Source: JBOHHM01 sp050725495 (lineage in GTDB: Bacteria > Pseudomonadota > Gammaproteobacteria > Burkholderiales > Burkholderiaceae_C). From it: a stretch of DNA of 15,984 nt. Below, one piece after another: positions 7,318 to 15,628 of this stretch. A model generated the notes under the pieces. That model was not told where the DNA came from and ran no database searches. It worked only from the letters and a program-made list of their open reading frames with translations. The DNA lies in NCBI GenBank assembly GCA_050725495.1, contig JBOHHM010000014.1, positions 1-15,984 of the forward strand, given 5' to 3'. Position 1 is the first letter of the stretch, and every line of letters starts with the position of its first letter. Position numbers and translations under genes: made by a program.

Positions 7318-8751
7318 ATGAAAAACAAGCGTTACCTGGCTTTCATCGGGTCAAGCACCACTCGAGCTGAGATGAGCCTCGACCTGAATGCAGCGGCAGA
7401 AGAAATCATCGCTGTTGACCAAGCCATTCACAAAATCAATTCGCACAGGCAGCTGCATTTCTTGATGGGCCTGGTTGATTTGCGGGACATCACCGAATCA
7501 GCTCTCAGGGGTTTCAGCGCCCAGATTCAGCAGTGCCGGTTGCACAGCATCAGCTGCGATTGGATAGGTCTCGTGCACTCCAACGATCTGGACAACGATC
7601 GACTCAGGCAATGGATTCGTTCCGAGTGCGTTGATTTTTGGCTCCACCCCTTTCAGCGGCTCAGGGATCACCTACGCCAGTTCCTGGCCCAGCACAGCAT
7701 TGCACATTCCGCTGCCGGGACGGAAGACTTGCGCAACAGCTATGTGGACCTGATTGGCAGTTCGCCCGGCATGCATCACATGCGCCAGCTGATTGATCGG
7801 TTCTCCAAAGTCAACTCCCCGATTCTGATCATTGGTGAGACCGGCTCGGGCAAGGAGCTGATCGCACGCAATATCCACCATGCATCGACAAGAGCCAAGG
7901 GAAAGTTCATGGCTTTGAACTGTGGTGCCATGTCGCCCCAGCTGGTGCAGTCCGAGTTGTTTGGGCATGAAAAAGGCTCGTTCACCGGCGCCAACCATCG
8001 CAAGATCGGCATCATTGAAGCCGCCCAGGGTGGCACCTTGCTGCTCGATGAAATCGGCGACCTGCCCTTGGACGCACAGGTGAATTTCTTGCGCTTCCTG
8101 CAGGAGGGAAAGATCACCCGGGTCGGTGGCACGGAAGAAATTGCGGTGGATCTGCGCATTGTTGCCGCGACGCATGTCAACCTGGAGCAAGCTGTCGCGC
8201 ACGGGAAGTTCCGCGAGGATCTACTCTATCGGCTCAACGTCCTCAAGATCGATGCGCCGCCGTTGCGTGAGCGTGGCTCGGATGTCCTGGTGTTGGCTGA
8301 CCATATCCTGAACCACCTCAAGAAGACCAATCACATCACGGCCCGTGGCTTTGATATGGACGCCACCCACGCCCTGCTGGCCCACAGCTGGCCGGGCAAT
8401 GTACGCGAGCTGACCAATCGGATTCAACGTGCGGCCGTCATGTGCGACCGTGCCTTGATCGCGGCCTATGAATTGGGCTTGAATGCGCAGCCAGCCTCCG
8501 CAGCGGCGCATCTGGGCGAAGCCAGGGACCACGCTGAAGCCATCGCGATCGAGGAGGCGCTGATGAGCCAGGGCTACAACTTCAGCCGTGCGGCCAAGGC
8601 GCTTGGGATCTCGCGGGTCACGCTGTATCGCCTGGCAAGCAAACATGCAAGCCGACTAAGCTCCCAGGCCATGCGCGAGATGCCATCGGCCTTGCCGCCG
8701 CCGAGCGACTTCATGCCCCTCAGTGGCGGGCGCGGGAACACACGGCATTGA
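7318..8751 (+). CDS. Sigma-54-type AAA+ transcriptional regulator with a VpsR-like N-terminal domain
   Basis: A 477-aa regulator in three parts. Residues 1 to about 135 form a non-canonical sensor domain (LMGLVDLRD, DWIGLVHSNDL, CVDFWLHPF) lacking the phosphoacceptor pattern of an ordinary receiver; it resembles the degenerate N-terminus of VpsR-like regulators. The AAA+ domain starts at DLIGSSPGMHHM, with Walker A GETGSGKE (173-180), GSFTGA (220-225, normally GAFTGA), Walker B LLLDEIGD (241-248), and arginine fingers in FREDLLYRLNVL (298-309). A Fis-type helix-turn-helix (about 413-443, FSRAAKALGISRVTLYRLASKH) ends the conserved part, followed by a loose 30-residue tail. The ATG at 7318 is preferred over a GTG at 7309 because AAAGGGG lies 8 bases before it. 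The gene is convergent with the type I secretion genes, 15 bp apart. Relatives control exopolysaccharide or biofilm genes; its target here is unknown. Confidence 0.9.
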   Translation: MKNKRYLAFIGSSTTRAEMSLDLNAAAEEIIAVDQAIHKINSHRQLHFLMGLVDLRDITESALRGFSAQIQQCRLHSISCDWIGLVHSNDLDNDRLRQWIRSECVDFWLHPFQRLRDHLRQFLAQHSIAHSAAGTEDLRNSYVDLIGSSPGMHHMRQLIDRFSKVNSPILIIGETGSGKELIARNIHHASTRAKGKFMALNCGAMSPQLVQSELFGHEKGSFTGANHRKIGIIEAAQGGTLLLDEIGDLPLDAQVNFLRFLQEGKITRVGGTEEIAVDLRIVAATHVNLEQAVAHGKFREDLLYRLNVLKIDAPPLRERGSDVLVLADHILNHLKKTNHITARGFDMDATHALLAHSWPGNVRELTNRIQRAAVMCDRALIAAYELGLNAQPASAAAHLGEARDHAEAIAIEEALMSQGYNFSRAAKALGISRVTLYRLASKHASRLSSQAMREMPSALPPPSDFMPLSGGRGNTRH

Positions 8752-8766
8752 AGGCAGGCGCTCCGT

Positions 8767-10104
8767 TCACAACTGCCTTCCGGCCTTGCGTATCGCCGTT
8801 GTGATCGGTTCCGCCATGTATTGCAGCGGGGTCTGCGAGGTGCCTTCGATGTAGACCTCCGCAGGCATGCCGGCTTGCAACTTGTGATCGCCCAGCGACT
8901 GCAGAGACTCGGCATCGGCCACGATCATCACGCTGTAGTATGGCGCGTTGCTGGCCCGGTCGATCAAGCGGTCACCGGAAACATAAGTGACCTTGCCATC
9001 GACCATCGAGACGTCTCGGTATTTGAACGCCGTGAACTTGACACGCGCCTTTTGGTTGAGGCGCACATGGGTGATTTCTTCGGGCCGGATCCGCGCCTCG
9101 ACCACCAGGCCGACATCCCTGGGAACGATATCGGCGATTGGCTCCCCCGGCCTGATGACGGTGCCCGGCGAAGTGAATTTGAGGTCGATGACTTCGCCGC
9201 TGGCGGGCGCCACCACCATCTGGCGCGCGGCGGCGTCTTCGGTTTTGCGCTGCTCCTGTTCAATCTCGCCCAGGCGCGCCACCGTCACCTTGAGCTGATC
9301 ACTGGCCGTCTTCGCGTACTCATTCTGAGCGGACTTCATCCTCAGATCGAGATCGCCCAGACGTTGCTGGGCACGCGCGAGCTCAGACCGCCGCTCCTCC
9401 AGCTTGCCCGCATAGTCCACCACCACGGCTTCAAGCTGCACGATTCGGGTTGATGAGATAAAGCCGTCCTTGAGCAAGCTGCGGTTGGATTCAAGGTCTT
9501 GCTGCTGCAAGGTGAATGAGTTTTCGGCATGCGCGATTTGCGCCCGCAAGGCGAGAATTTCCTGCTCGATGCGCTCGCGCTGGGTCCCCATCAGGCCCAA
9601 CTCGCTGGCGAGCGCATCGCGGCGCGCCTTGAACAGCGCTGTCTCTTTCGCCAAGGCCTGCCTGACACGTTCGTCGCGCTGCGCCGCGCGGGCCAGATCA
9701 TCGGGAAAGACGAGCGACTTGGCGAGAGCCTGCTCTGCCTCAAACCGCGCCAGCGAGGCACGCTCCACATGGACGCGATAGTCCAGGCGATTGCGGTCGG
9801 CATCCACGCCCACGTCGCCGAGCAACAGGATGGGATCCCCCGCCTTCACGCTCTGGCCGTCGCGCACGAGGACGGATCGCACGATGCCCCCCTCCAGGTG
9901 CTGAACCGGCCGCCGGTTGAGGTCCACCCTGACAAAAGCGGGTGCCACCACCGCCATGGACAGCGGTGCCAGGCACATCCACAAGCTGATCGGCACCAAG
10001 GCGCCGATGACAATCCACCAGCCGGCCCGCATCAGGACGCTGGCGTGCTCTGCACTTGTGCGCGGCGTTGCGACGGCATTGGCTTCCAACTTCACGGTGC
10101 CCAT
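8767..10104 (-). CDS. HlyD/PrtE-type membrane fusion protein of a type I secretion system
   Basis: A 445-aa periplasmic adaptor linking an inner-membrane ABC exporter to an outer-membrane channel. A short cytosolic N-terminus is followed by one membrane helix (about 28-50, GWWIVIGALVPISLWM), the first biotinyl-lipoyl half (VQHLEGGIVRSVLVRDGQSV, 67-86), a long charged heptad-rich coiled-coil hairpin (about 105-285), the second lipoyl half (MVVAPASGEVIDLKF) and a beta-barrel domain (VEARIRPEEITHV, QKARVKFTAFKYR). This order and length are those of the PrtE/AprE branch that serves RTX proteases and related cargo. Start: AGGAG with 7-base spacing favours the ATG at 10104-10102; ATGs at 10107 and 10119 are in the same frame. 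It follows the ABC gene by 88 bases containing a strong hairpin. No TolC homologue follows. Confidence 0.93.
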   Translation of the reverse strand: MGTVKLEANAVATPRTSAEHASVLMRAGWWIVIGALVPISLWMCLAPLSMAVVAPAFVRVDLNRRPVQHLEGGIVRSVLVRDGQSVKAGDPILLLGDVGVDADRNRLDYRVHVERASLARFEAEQALAKSLVFPDDLARAAQRDERVRQALAKETALFKARRDALASELGLMGTQRERIEQEILALRAQIAHAENSFTLQQQDLESNRSLLKDGFISSTRIVQLEAVVVDYAGKLEERRSELARAQQRLGDLDLRMKSAQNEYAKTASDQLKVTVARLGEIEQEQRKTEDAAARQMVVAPASGEVIDLKFTSPGTVIRPGEPIADIVPRDVGLVVEARIRPEEITHVRLNQKARVKFTAFKYRDVSMVDGKVTYVSGDRLIDRASNAPYYSVMIVADAESLQSLGDHKLQAGMPAEVYIEGTSQTPLQYMAEPITTAIRKAGRQL

Positions 10105-10124
10105 CATCTGTCTCCTCATTCCCT

Positions 10125-10150
10125 GCTTTTTCCGGCGACTTGGAAAAAGC
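10125..10150 (-). promoter_or_regulatory. Perfect 9-bp stem-loop between the ABC and membrane-fusion genes
   Basis: GCTTTTTCC (10125-10133) and GGAAAAAGC (10142-10150) are perfect inverted repeats around an 8-base loop. In the transcript the hairpin lies between the ABC stop (10193) and the Shine-Dalgarno of the fusion-protein gene. No U-tract follows on the minus strand (AGGGAATGAGG comes next), so it is more likely an RNA stability or processing element setting the ABC-to-adaptor ratio than a terminator. Confidence 0.5.
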
Positions 10151-10192
10151 CATCAAAGAGCTGCTGGCCGTCCGCTCACACCTGCGATGAAC

Positions 10193-11875
10193 TCAAGCCA
10201 CCTTCTCGCTCGCGATGACCTGCGCTTGCTGGTGCAAGGCCTTCATCACATCCTTCGTCGCCCCGAACTGCTGAACGCGCCCGGCGTTGAGCACCAGGAC
10301 CTTGTCCACATGGGCGATCAGCGAGGGGCGATGGGTGATCACGACCGAGGTCACGCCTTCGCTGCGCAAAGCGCTCAAGGCCTGGGCAAGGGCAATTTCC
10401 CCCTCGCTGTCGAGGTTGGAGTTCGGCTCATCGAGCACCACCAACTGCGGACTGCCATACAAAGCGCGGGCCAGCGCGATGCGCTGGCGCTGACCCGGAG
10501 ACAGGCGGGAGCCATGCTCTCCGACCTGCGTGTCATAGCCCTGGGCCAGAGACAAAATCATCTCATGCGCGTTGGCCCGCGTCGCCGCGGCAACGACCGC
10601 GTCGGAGTCAACCTTGCCGAGTCGGGCAATGTTGTCGGCCACGCTGCCGTCGAACAGTTCCACATCCTGGGGAACATAGCCGATCCACGGGCCCAGATTC
10701 TGACGCGGCCAGTAGGCGATATCGGCTCCGTCAAGGCGCACCGTGCCCGTGGCAGGAGCCCACACGCCGGTGAGCAGGCGCGCGAGCGTGGACTTGCCCG
10801 CAGCGCTCGGGCCAATGATGGCAAGCGCTTCTCCTACAGCAAGGTTCAAGGCCACGTTGATGAGAATGGGCTTGTCCGTGCCCGGCGCGCGAAATGACAC
10901 GCCATCGGCGACCAGGCTGCCCTCAGGTCGCGGCAGAGTCAGGGGAGGCTCGCGTTGATCGAAATCCTTTGACAGTTCCCGCAGGCGATAGAAGGCGGCC
11001 CGCGCGTCAATCAAAGGGCGCCAGCTCGCGACCAACTGCTCCACAGGTTGCACCGCCCGGCCCAGCAGAATTGTCGTGGCGATCATGACGCCGGCCGATG
11101 CCTGTTGGGTCAGCACGAGATAGGCGCCCAGCGACAGCATGAGTACTTGAACTGCCTGCCGCAGAAATCTCGTCACGGCAGAGAAAGCAACACCGCTGCG
11201 GCTCGCCCTGGTTTGCATGGCTGTCACCCGGTTTTGCAGCGCACGCCAGCGCGCCAGCAAACTCTCCGTCATGCCCAGCGCCTGCAAAACCTCCGCGTTG
11301 CGCAGCGAGCTTTCGACGTACTGCGATGCACGGCGCCCTTCTTTTTGCAAGTTCTCCAAAGCACCGCGGCTTACGCGATCGTTGAGCCAGGCCAGGACCA
11401 GCATGAGCAAGGCCGCGATCGCTGCCCCCATTCCCAAGGCGGGGTGGAAGGCCCAAATCACCAACACATAGATCACGACCCAGGGCGCATCGAACAGCGC
11501 AAGCAAACCATTGCTGGAAAACACGCCGCGCAGGGTCGCCACATCGCGAATACCCTCTGCTTTCACGCCGCTGGTGGCGCGCGCAGCGTTCGCTACCAGT
11601 GCATTGACCACCGGCGGCGACAGACGTTCGTCAATGATGTTGCCAATCACATTCTGCAAGCGGCCTCGCACATAGTCGAGCAAGAGCAGCAGCAATAGCG
11701 CAACACCTGTTCCGGCGAGCAGCACAAGCAGGGTTTCCGCACTGTTGCTGGGGATGACCCGGTCGAACACCTGCAGCATGAAGACAGCGGGAACGAGAAA
11801 CAGCAAGTTCATGAAGAATGAAAATGCCGCGAGGGAGCGAAGACTGAGCCGCAATTCGTCTATTAAAGATTTCAT
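10193..11875 (-). CDS. Type I secretion ABC transporter (permease-ATPase fusion, PrtD family)
   Basis: A 560-aa half-transporter, the usual PrtD length, without an N-terminal C39 peptidase or peptidase-like domain. The membrane domain (about 15-290) has hydrophobic helices at about 15-35, 47-67, 130-165 and 240-272. The nucleotide-binding domain has Walker A GPSAAGKST (355-363), Q-loop VPQDVELF (401-408), signature LSPGQRQRIALARAL (458-472), Walker B LVVLDEP (478-484) with NSNLDSEGE, and the H-loop VVITHRP (511-517). The LSPGQ form and LDEPNSNLD are typical of the RTX-protease exporters. The ATG at 11875 is chosen over longer in-frame starts because AGGGGA precedes it at a 7-base spacing and the longer N-terminus would overlap the propeller gene. 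Partner adaptor is the next gene; cargo is probably the RTX protein encoded upstream in the cluster. Confidence 0.95.
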   Translation of the reverse strand: MKSLIDELRLSLRSLAAFSFFMNLLFLVPAVFMLQVFDRVIPSNSAETLLVLLAGTGVALLLLLLLDYVRGRLQNVIGNIIDERLSPPVVNALVANAARATSGVKAEGIRDVATLRGVFSSNGLLALFDAPWVVIYVLVIWAFHPALGMGAAIAALLMLVLAWLNDRVSRGALENLQKEGRRASQYVESSLRNAEVLQALGMTESLLARWRALQNRVTAMQTRASRSGVAFSAVTRFLRQAVQVLMLSLGAYLVLTQQASAGVMIATTILLGRAVQPVEQLVASWRPLIDARAAFYRLRELSKDFDQREPPLTLPRPEGSLVADGVSFRAPGTDKPILINVALNLAVGEALAIIGPSAAGKSTLARLLTGVWAPATGTVRLDGADIAYWPRQNLGPWIGYVPQDVELFDGSVADNIARLGKVDSDAVVAAATRANAHEMILSLAQGYDTQVGEHGSRLSPGQRQRIALARALYGSPQLVVLDEPNSNLDSEGEIALAQALSALRSEGVTSVVITHRPSLIAHVDKVLVLNAGRVQQFGATKDVMKALHQQAQVIASEKVA

Positions 11876-11899
11876 GCTCTGTTCCCCTGTTGCCCATGC

Positions 11900-11928
11900 T
11901 TTGTACATGGCCAGTCTGAACGGGTCAA
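11900..11928 (-). promoter_or_regulatory. Candidate sigma-70 promoter for the ABC/adaptor genes
   Basis: On the minus strand TTGACC (11928-11923) and TACAAA (11905-11900) are 17 bases apart, matching consensus at 5 of 6 and 4 of 6 positions. It lies in the 88-bp gap after the propeller stop and upstream of the Shine-Dalgarno of the ABC gene, so the secretion genes may have their own promoter in addition to read-through. Confidence 0.4.
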
Positions 11929-11963
11929 GCCAAATTTTCACACCTGCAAATGAGTCGCACTCG

Positions 11964-12926
11964 TCATTTCCACCCCATGACCGAGGTGGACACCGAATCG
12001 CTGCCGCCATTGGCCAACCAGATGTTGGCGCCGTCATGGACCACCTGGGCCGGCCCCTTGCCTGTGCCGTAAGTGGCCGCCACAGCGCCGTCACGGCGCA
12101 GCACCGTCACGCTGTCGGTCGCCGTGTTCGTCACCCAGATGTTGGCTCCGTCGAAAGCCACGCCCGCTGCGCCATCGCCTGTGGGGAAGGTTCCGAGCAG
12201 AGCCCCATCGGCAGCGCGCAGCTTCATCACATTGCCGCTGAAGAAGTTGGCGACCCAGATGCTGGCGCCGTCGAAGACGATGCCCGACGGCCCATCGCCT
12301 ACGGCGAAGCTGCCCAGACGCGCGCCGTCGCTGGCACGCAGCTTCAGCACGGTATTGCTTTTGTTGTTCGCAACCCAGAGGTTGACGCCGTCGAAGGCCA
12401 GCCCCGCGGGACTGCGGCCGGCTTCGACAGTCAGGAGTTTGCGCCCGCTCGCATCGAGCTTGGTCAAGGTGTTGCTGCCACGGTGGGCAACCCAGAGGTA
12501 GGCGCCATCGGAGACGAGAGCCGTCGGTCCCTGATCGACCGCAAAGGTGCCGAGAACAGCTCCGTTCCAGGGTTGCAACTTGGTGACGGTATTGCTTTGC
12601 GCGTTGGCGACCCAGATCGCAGAAAAGGCATGGAGCACGGCCGAGGGACGCTCACCCACCTTGAAGGTTCCGGCGCTGGCGCCGGTGGAGGCGTTCAACC
12701 GGACGGCGGTGTTGGCGAACTGTCTTGTGACCCAGATGTAGACCCCGTCAAAGGCAACCGCATGCGGCCCACCGGGATCTTCTGAGCTGGCGTTCGTCAC
12801 GCTTTGCGGGGCTCCATTGAGCGGGATTTCACCCAGTTTCGTGGTCTGAGCCCATGCGCTGACCGGTGCGACTGTCAGGGCCGCCAGCAGCAGCGATGCC
12901 GATATGCCGTACTTGATTCGTTTCAT
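11964..12926 (-). CDS. Secreted seven-repeat beta-propeller protein (YncE/Vgb-like)
   Basis: A 320-aa exported protein. A Sec signal peptide (about 1-26, SLLLAALTVAPVSAWAQ) precedes seven tandem repeats of about 40 residues with the pattern G-P-x-x-x-x-F-D-G-x-x-I-W-V-A-N-x-x-S-N-T-V-x-K-L, for example FDGVNLWVANNKSNTVLKL and FDGANIWVTNTATDSV. Seven repeats fit one closed seven-bladed propeller. Repeat 2 is degenerate at the DG turn (HAFSAIWVAN). Such YncE/virginiamycin-lyase-like propellers usually bind partners or metals or are of unknown function; no lyase activity should be assumed. A GGGAG Shine-Dalgarno lies 7 bases before the ATG. It follows the SCO gene by 45 bases, so it is probably co-transcribed with the oxidase and chaperone. 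Confidence 0.85.
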   Translation of the reverse strand: MKRIKYGISASLLLAALTVAPVSAWAQTTKLGEIPLNGAPQSVTNASSEDPGGPHAVAFDGVYIWVTRQFANTAVRLNASTGASAGTFKVGERPSAVLHAFSAIWVANAQSNTVTKLQPWNGAVLGTFAVDQGPTALVSDGAYLWVAHRGSNTLTKLDASGRKLLTVEAGRSPAGLAFDGVNLWVANNKSNTVLKLRASDGARLGSFAVGDGPSGIVFDGASIWVANFFSGNVMKLRAADGALLGTFPTGDGAAGVAFDGANIWVTNTATDSVTVLRRDGAVAATYGTGKGPAQVVHDGANIWLANGGSDSVSTSVMGWK

Positions 12927-12971
12927 TTTCGGTCTCCCGTCTGAGCAATGCGTGCCTGGAGCGTCATGGGC

Positions 12972-13634
12972 TCAGCGTGCTACACGCTTCCAGCCCGGTC
13001 GGTTCGGGCCGGGCAAGTCGGCCGCCGACAGGATCGCGTTGGCCACGGTACGGGGCGCGACCATGGCGTTGATGGCATTCCACAACTGCCGCGGTTCGTC
13101 GCCGTAGCGCAGCATGGCCACGTGATTCGCCTTTTTTGCGTCGACCGCAGGGTCCCTGTCGTAGAAACCCAGCTTGCGGCGAATCATTTCCGTGTCTTTG
13201 GGCTCGGCCCTCAGGAATAGCCAGCCGGGGCCTACGCCGTAGCTCCTGGCGTACCGGTTGAGCAAGTTCGGCGTGTCGTGCTCCGGATCCAGGGTGATGG
13301 ACAACATGAAGATGTCGCGCCCCACCCGTTCCTTGAGGAGCTGTTGCACCAGCGTCAGGTTGTAGGTCGTGACCGGACAGGTTCCGTCAATGCAGTTCGT
13401 GTACATGAAGTTGATGGTCACAAACCTGTCCTTGACGCAGTCCTCGTACAGACGAACCGACCTGTTTTCATGCGTGCGCAGGATGACGTCGGGGAAGTAG
13501 CGCTTGCGGATCGTTTCCCGCGCCGACATATCGGGCCAGGCGTATTTCTCCCCCCGTGCCTGGGCCCACGCCGTGCTGGCAAAAGGCGCCATCCCCGCCA
13601 TTGCCAGCCAAGTTCTTCGGTCCATCTTCGCCAT
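12972..13634 (-). CDS. SCO1/SenC family copper chaperone, with a CX4C variant site
   Basis: A 220-aa thioredoxin-fold protein of the SCO family, which delivers copper or reduces cysteines for copper-site assembly. The N-terminus (MDRRTWLAMAGMAPFASTAWA, 4-24) resembles a Tat leader with AWA cleavage. The metal site is in YTNCIDGTCPVTT (78-90, Cys81 and Cys86) with the distal ligand His171 in KKANHVAML. SCO proteins normally have CxxxCP; here four residues separate the cysteines. Also typical are LSITLDPEHDTP (111-122) and GPGWLFL. AGGGAG lies 10 bases before the ATG at 13634; a second ATG three codons in is possible. The gene starts 43 bases after the multicopper oxidase stop, so its likely client is that oxidase rather than cytochrome oxidase. 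Confidence 0.9.
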   Translation of the reverse strand: MAKMDRRTWLAMAGMAPFASTAWAQARGEKYAWPDMSARETIRKRYFPDVILRTHENRSVRLYEDCVKDRFVTINFMYTNCIDGTCPVTTYNLTLVQQLLKERVGRDIFMLSITLDPEHDTPNLLNRYARSYGVGPGWLFLRAEPKDTEMIRRKLGFYDRDPAVDAKKANHVAMLRYGDEPRQLWNAINAMVAPRTVANAILSAADLPGPNRPGWKRVAR

Positions 13635-13677
13635 GATTCATGATCTCCCTGGGGTTGACTGCATCCAAGGCCTTCGC

Positions 13678-15555
13678 CTAGGGATTCGGATTTGTGTCCC
13701 CGGTCTTATCGATGTCCCACCGCAACATCATGGCGTGGTCTTCGTGCAAGGTGTTGTGGCAGTGAATCATGTAGCGCCCCTCGAAGTCGCGGAAGCGGTA
13801 GAAGAGCGTGGTCAGTTCGCTATGCTGCAAGCGGGTGACATCCTTGCGCGAGTATTCGACATTGCCGGGCCCAATGACAGTGCTGTTGCGGCGCAGTATT
13901 TGGCCTTCCTCGAAATGGACGTGGATCGGGTGCATCCAGCCATCGGAGTTGTTTTGAAAGCTCCACTGTTCCGCAGTGTTCTGCTTGATCCGGAAATTCG
14001 GGGCAGCATCGTCTTCAGGGAAAAACTTGCCGTTGATCCTCCACAAACCGTTGAACCGCTCGAAACGGAAGTTGCGCTTGACACGCGGCGCCTCCCGTGC
14101 GGGCAGCGCATAGAACTGCACATTCGGGTTGGTTTCGAAATCCACGCTGTTGTCCACCACCGCTCCCGTGTCCACCCGGAACTGCAGGATGAAATTTCCC
14201 ACCCCGGGCGCCACCAGCGAGCCAGGCACGTCGATGTTTTCTTCCGGGCCGCGTCCGTCATCCTGGAACAGCCGGTTTTCGAGGTAGAGCGTCTTGCCGG
14301 CCCAGGGCCTGAAGTCGATCACGATGTCCATGCGCTCGGCCACGGAGATCACCGTGCTCGTGACCTTGATCGGCCGCGGCAGCAAATTGCCGTCGTTCGC
14401 AATCTGCCAGAACGGGATCGAGGTGTTGGCCACCTTGTCGGTCAGAAACAGCTGGTAGAAGCGCGAGGGTCCGCCGTCCAGGATGCGGAAGCGATAGCGG
14501 CGCGGCTTGACATTCAAGTAAGGCTGGATCTTGCCGTTGACCAGAAATTTGTCGCCCACGATGCCGTCTTTTTCGAACAGGTCGTAGAACATCAGGCCGG
14601 TCGACTCGTGGTACAGCCGGTCGCCCAGGATCAGTGGAATGTCGTACTGGACGTTGGCATAGAAGTCGGCAGGATCCCTCACGCCGGGCAGCCGGAATCC
14701 GGTGGTCTCGTCGCCGGTATCGTATTGATTGAACAGCAGGTAAAAGCCGGCCAGGCCCTTGTAGAAGTTTTGCGCCGTGAACGATACGCGATGATCGTGG
14801 TACCACAGCGTGCCCAGCGACTCGTTGATGTCGCCGTTGGGGGCGTGGGTGCTGGCAAAGCCAGCCAGCACATTCGGGTAATGATGGTCGTAGAAACTCG
14901 CGTTGGCAATCGCGGGCTTGAGCGGGTTCGGAAAGTAGTCGAAGGCGAAGCCGTCGCTCTCCGACGGGGTGTGAGCGTTGTGCAGGTGGGTGGAGACCTG
15001 CTGAATGCCGAAGCCCCCGTTGTAGGCCGGCAGCTCGTTACGGTTGCGCACCAGGACGTGCTCGCCATAGCGCGCATGGTAGGTCGGACCGGGCACCATG
15101 CCGTCGAAACCCCATAGCCGCTGCCGCGGCAGATCAGGGCATACATAGACGAGGGCCTCTTTCTGGCGGATCTCGAAGACCTTCTGCGGCGGCCATGGGA
15201 ACTTGCCCGGGTAGTTGATGAAGGCCTGATGCGGCCGCAGACGCCCCTCACCCTGGGCATTGTTCGGTGCAATGGTGGGAAGCGGGAACAACCCGTTGAC
15301 GCCGTTGGGCAGCGGCCGCTTGACCGGCATGATGGGCAGCGGCTCCACAAACGCGCGCGTTGCGGGGCTCTCCATGTCCTTGGCGTTCGCCACCCGGCTG
15401 CTCAGGCCATGCTTGGCCAGCAGATAGCCTGTGCTCGTGAGCAGCCCCAGCTTCATCAGATCGCGCCGGGACGTCAGGCCCGCGCCGATGAGTTCCTGCC
15501 GATTGCGCCAAGCGTTGCGGGTGATGCTGCTCCAGCTGTATTTCAGTAAGTACAT
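13678..15555 (-). CDS. Tat-exported three-domain multicopper oxidase (CotA-like)
   Basis: A 625-aa laccase-type oxidase that couples one-electron substrate oxidation to four-electron reduction of oxygen. A twin-arginine motif TSRRDLMKLG (28-37) with a hydrophobic stretch after it indicates folded export, as expected for a copper protein; the 28-residue N-region before the arginines is long. Copper ligands are complete: HLH (190-192) in STHLHNAH, HDH (253-255) in WYHDHR, HPIHVH (542-547), and HCHNTLHEDHAMM (598-610), giving a type 1 site of His542, Cys599, His604 and axial Met609. The long segments around HTPSESDGF (195-203) and FASTHAPNGDINESLGTLW (233-251) are typical of CotA-like rather than CueO-like enzymes, and there is no methionine-rich insert. 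The Shine-Dalgarno is AGGGGG. Substrate is unknown: phenolics, bilirubin-like compounds or metal ions are possible. It lies between an RTX protein gene and a copper chaperone. Confidence 0.93.
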   Translation of the reverse strand: MYLLKYSWSSITRNAWRNRQELIGAGLTSRRDLMKLGLLTSTGYLLAKHGLSSRVANAKDMESPATRAFVEPLPIMPVKRPLPNGVNGLFPLPTIAPNNAQGEGRLRPHQAFINYPGKFPWPPQKVFEIRQKEALVYVCPDLPRQRLWGFDGMVPGPTYHARYGEHVLVRNRNELPAYNGGFGIQQVSTHLHNAHTPSESDGFAFDYFPNPLKPAIANASFYDHHYPNVLAGFASTHAPNGDINESLGTLWYHDHRVSFTAQNFYKGLAGFYLLFNQYDTGDETTGFRLPGVRDPADFYANVQYDIPLILGDRLYHESTGLMFYDLFEKDGIVGDKFLVNGKIQPYLNVKPRRYRFRILDGGPSRFYQLFLTDKVANTSIPFWQIANDGNLLPRPIKVTSTVISVAERMDIVIDFRPWAGKTLYLENRLFQDDGRGPEENIDVPGSLVAPGVGNFILQFRVDTGAVVDNSVDFETNPNVQFYALPAREAPRVKRNFRFERFNGLWRINGKFFPEDDAAPNFRIKQNTAEQWSFQNNSDGWMHPIHVHFEEGQILRRNSTVIGPGNVEYSRKDVTRLQHSELTTLFYRFRDFEGRYMIHCHNTLHEDHAMMLRWDIDKTGDTNPNP

Positions 15556-15628
15556 GGTTGACCCCCTTCTTTGTCTCGCATCTTTCTCGCCCTTGGTAGC
15601 GTTATCGTTCTCCGGGCCTATTTCAAGG

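Noticed and set aside
11876..12094. 73-residue N-terminal extension of the ABC transporter
   Set aside because: It would overlap the propeller gene, is not homologous-looking, and the ATG at 11875 has a proper Shine-Dalgarno and the canonical PrtD start.
13504..15117. Long plus-strand open frame opposite the multicopper oxidase (537 codons)
   Set aside because: The minus strand carries all copper ligands and a Tat motif; the opposite frame has no family signature.
15556..15628. TTGAAA followed by GATAAC as a promoter for the oxidase
   Set aside because: Spacing is only 14 bases and the -10 match is poor; not supportable.
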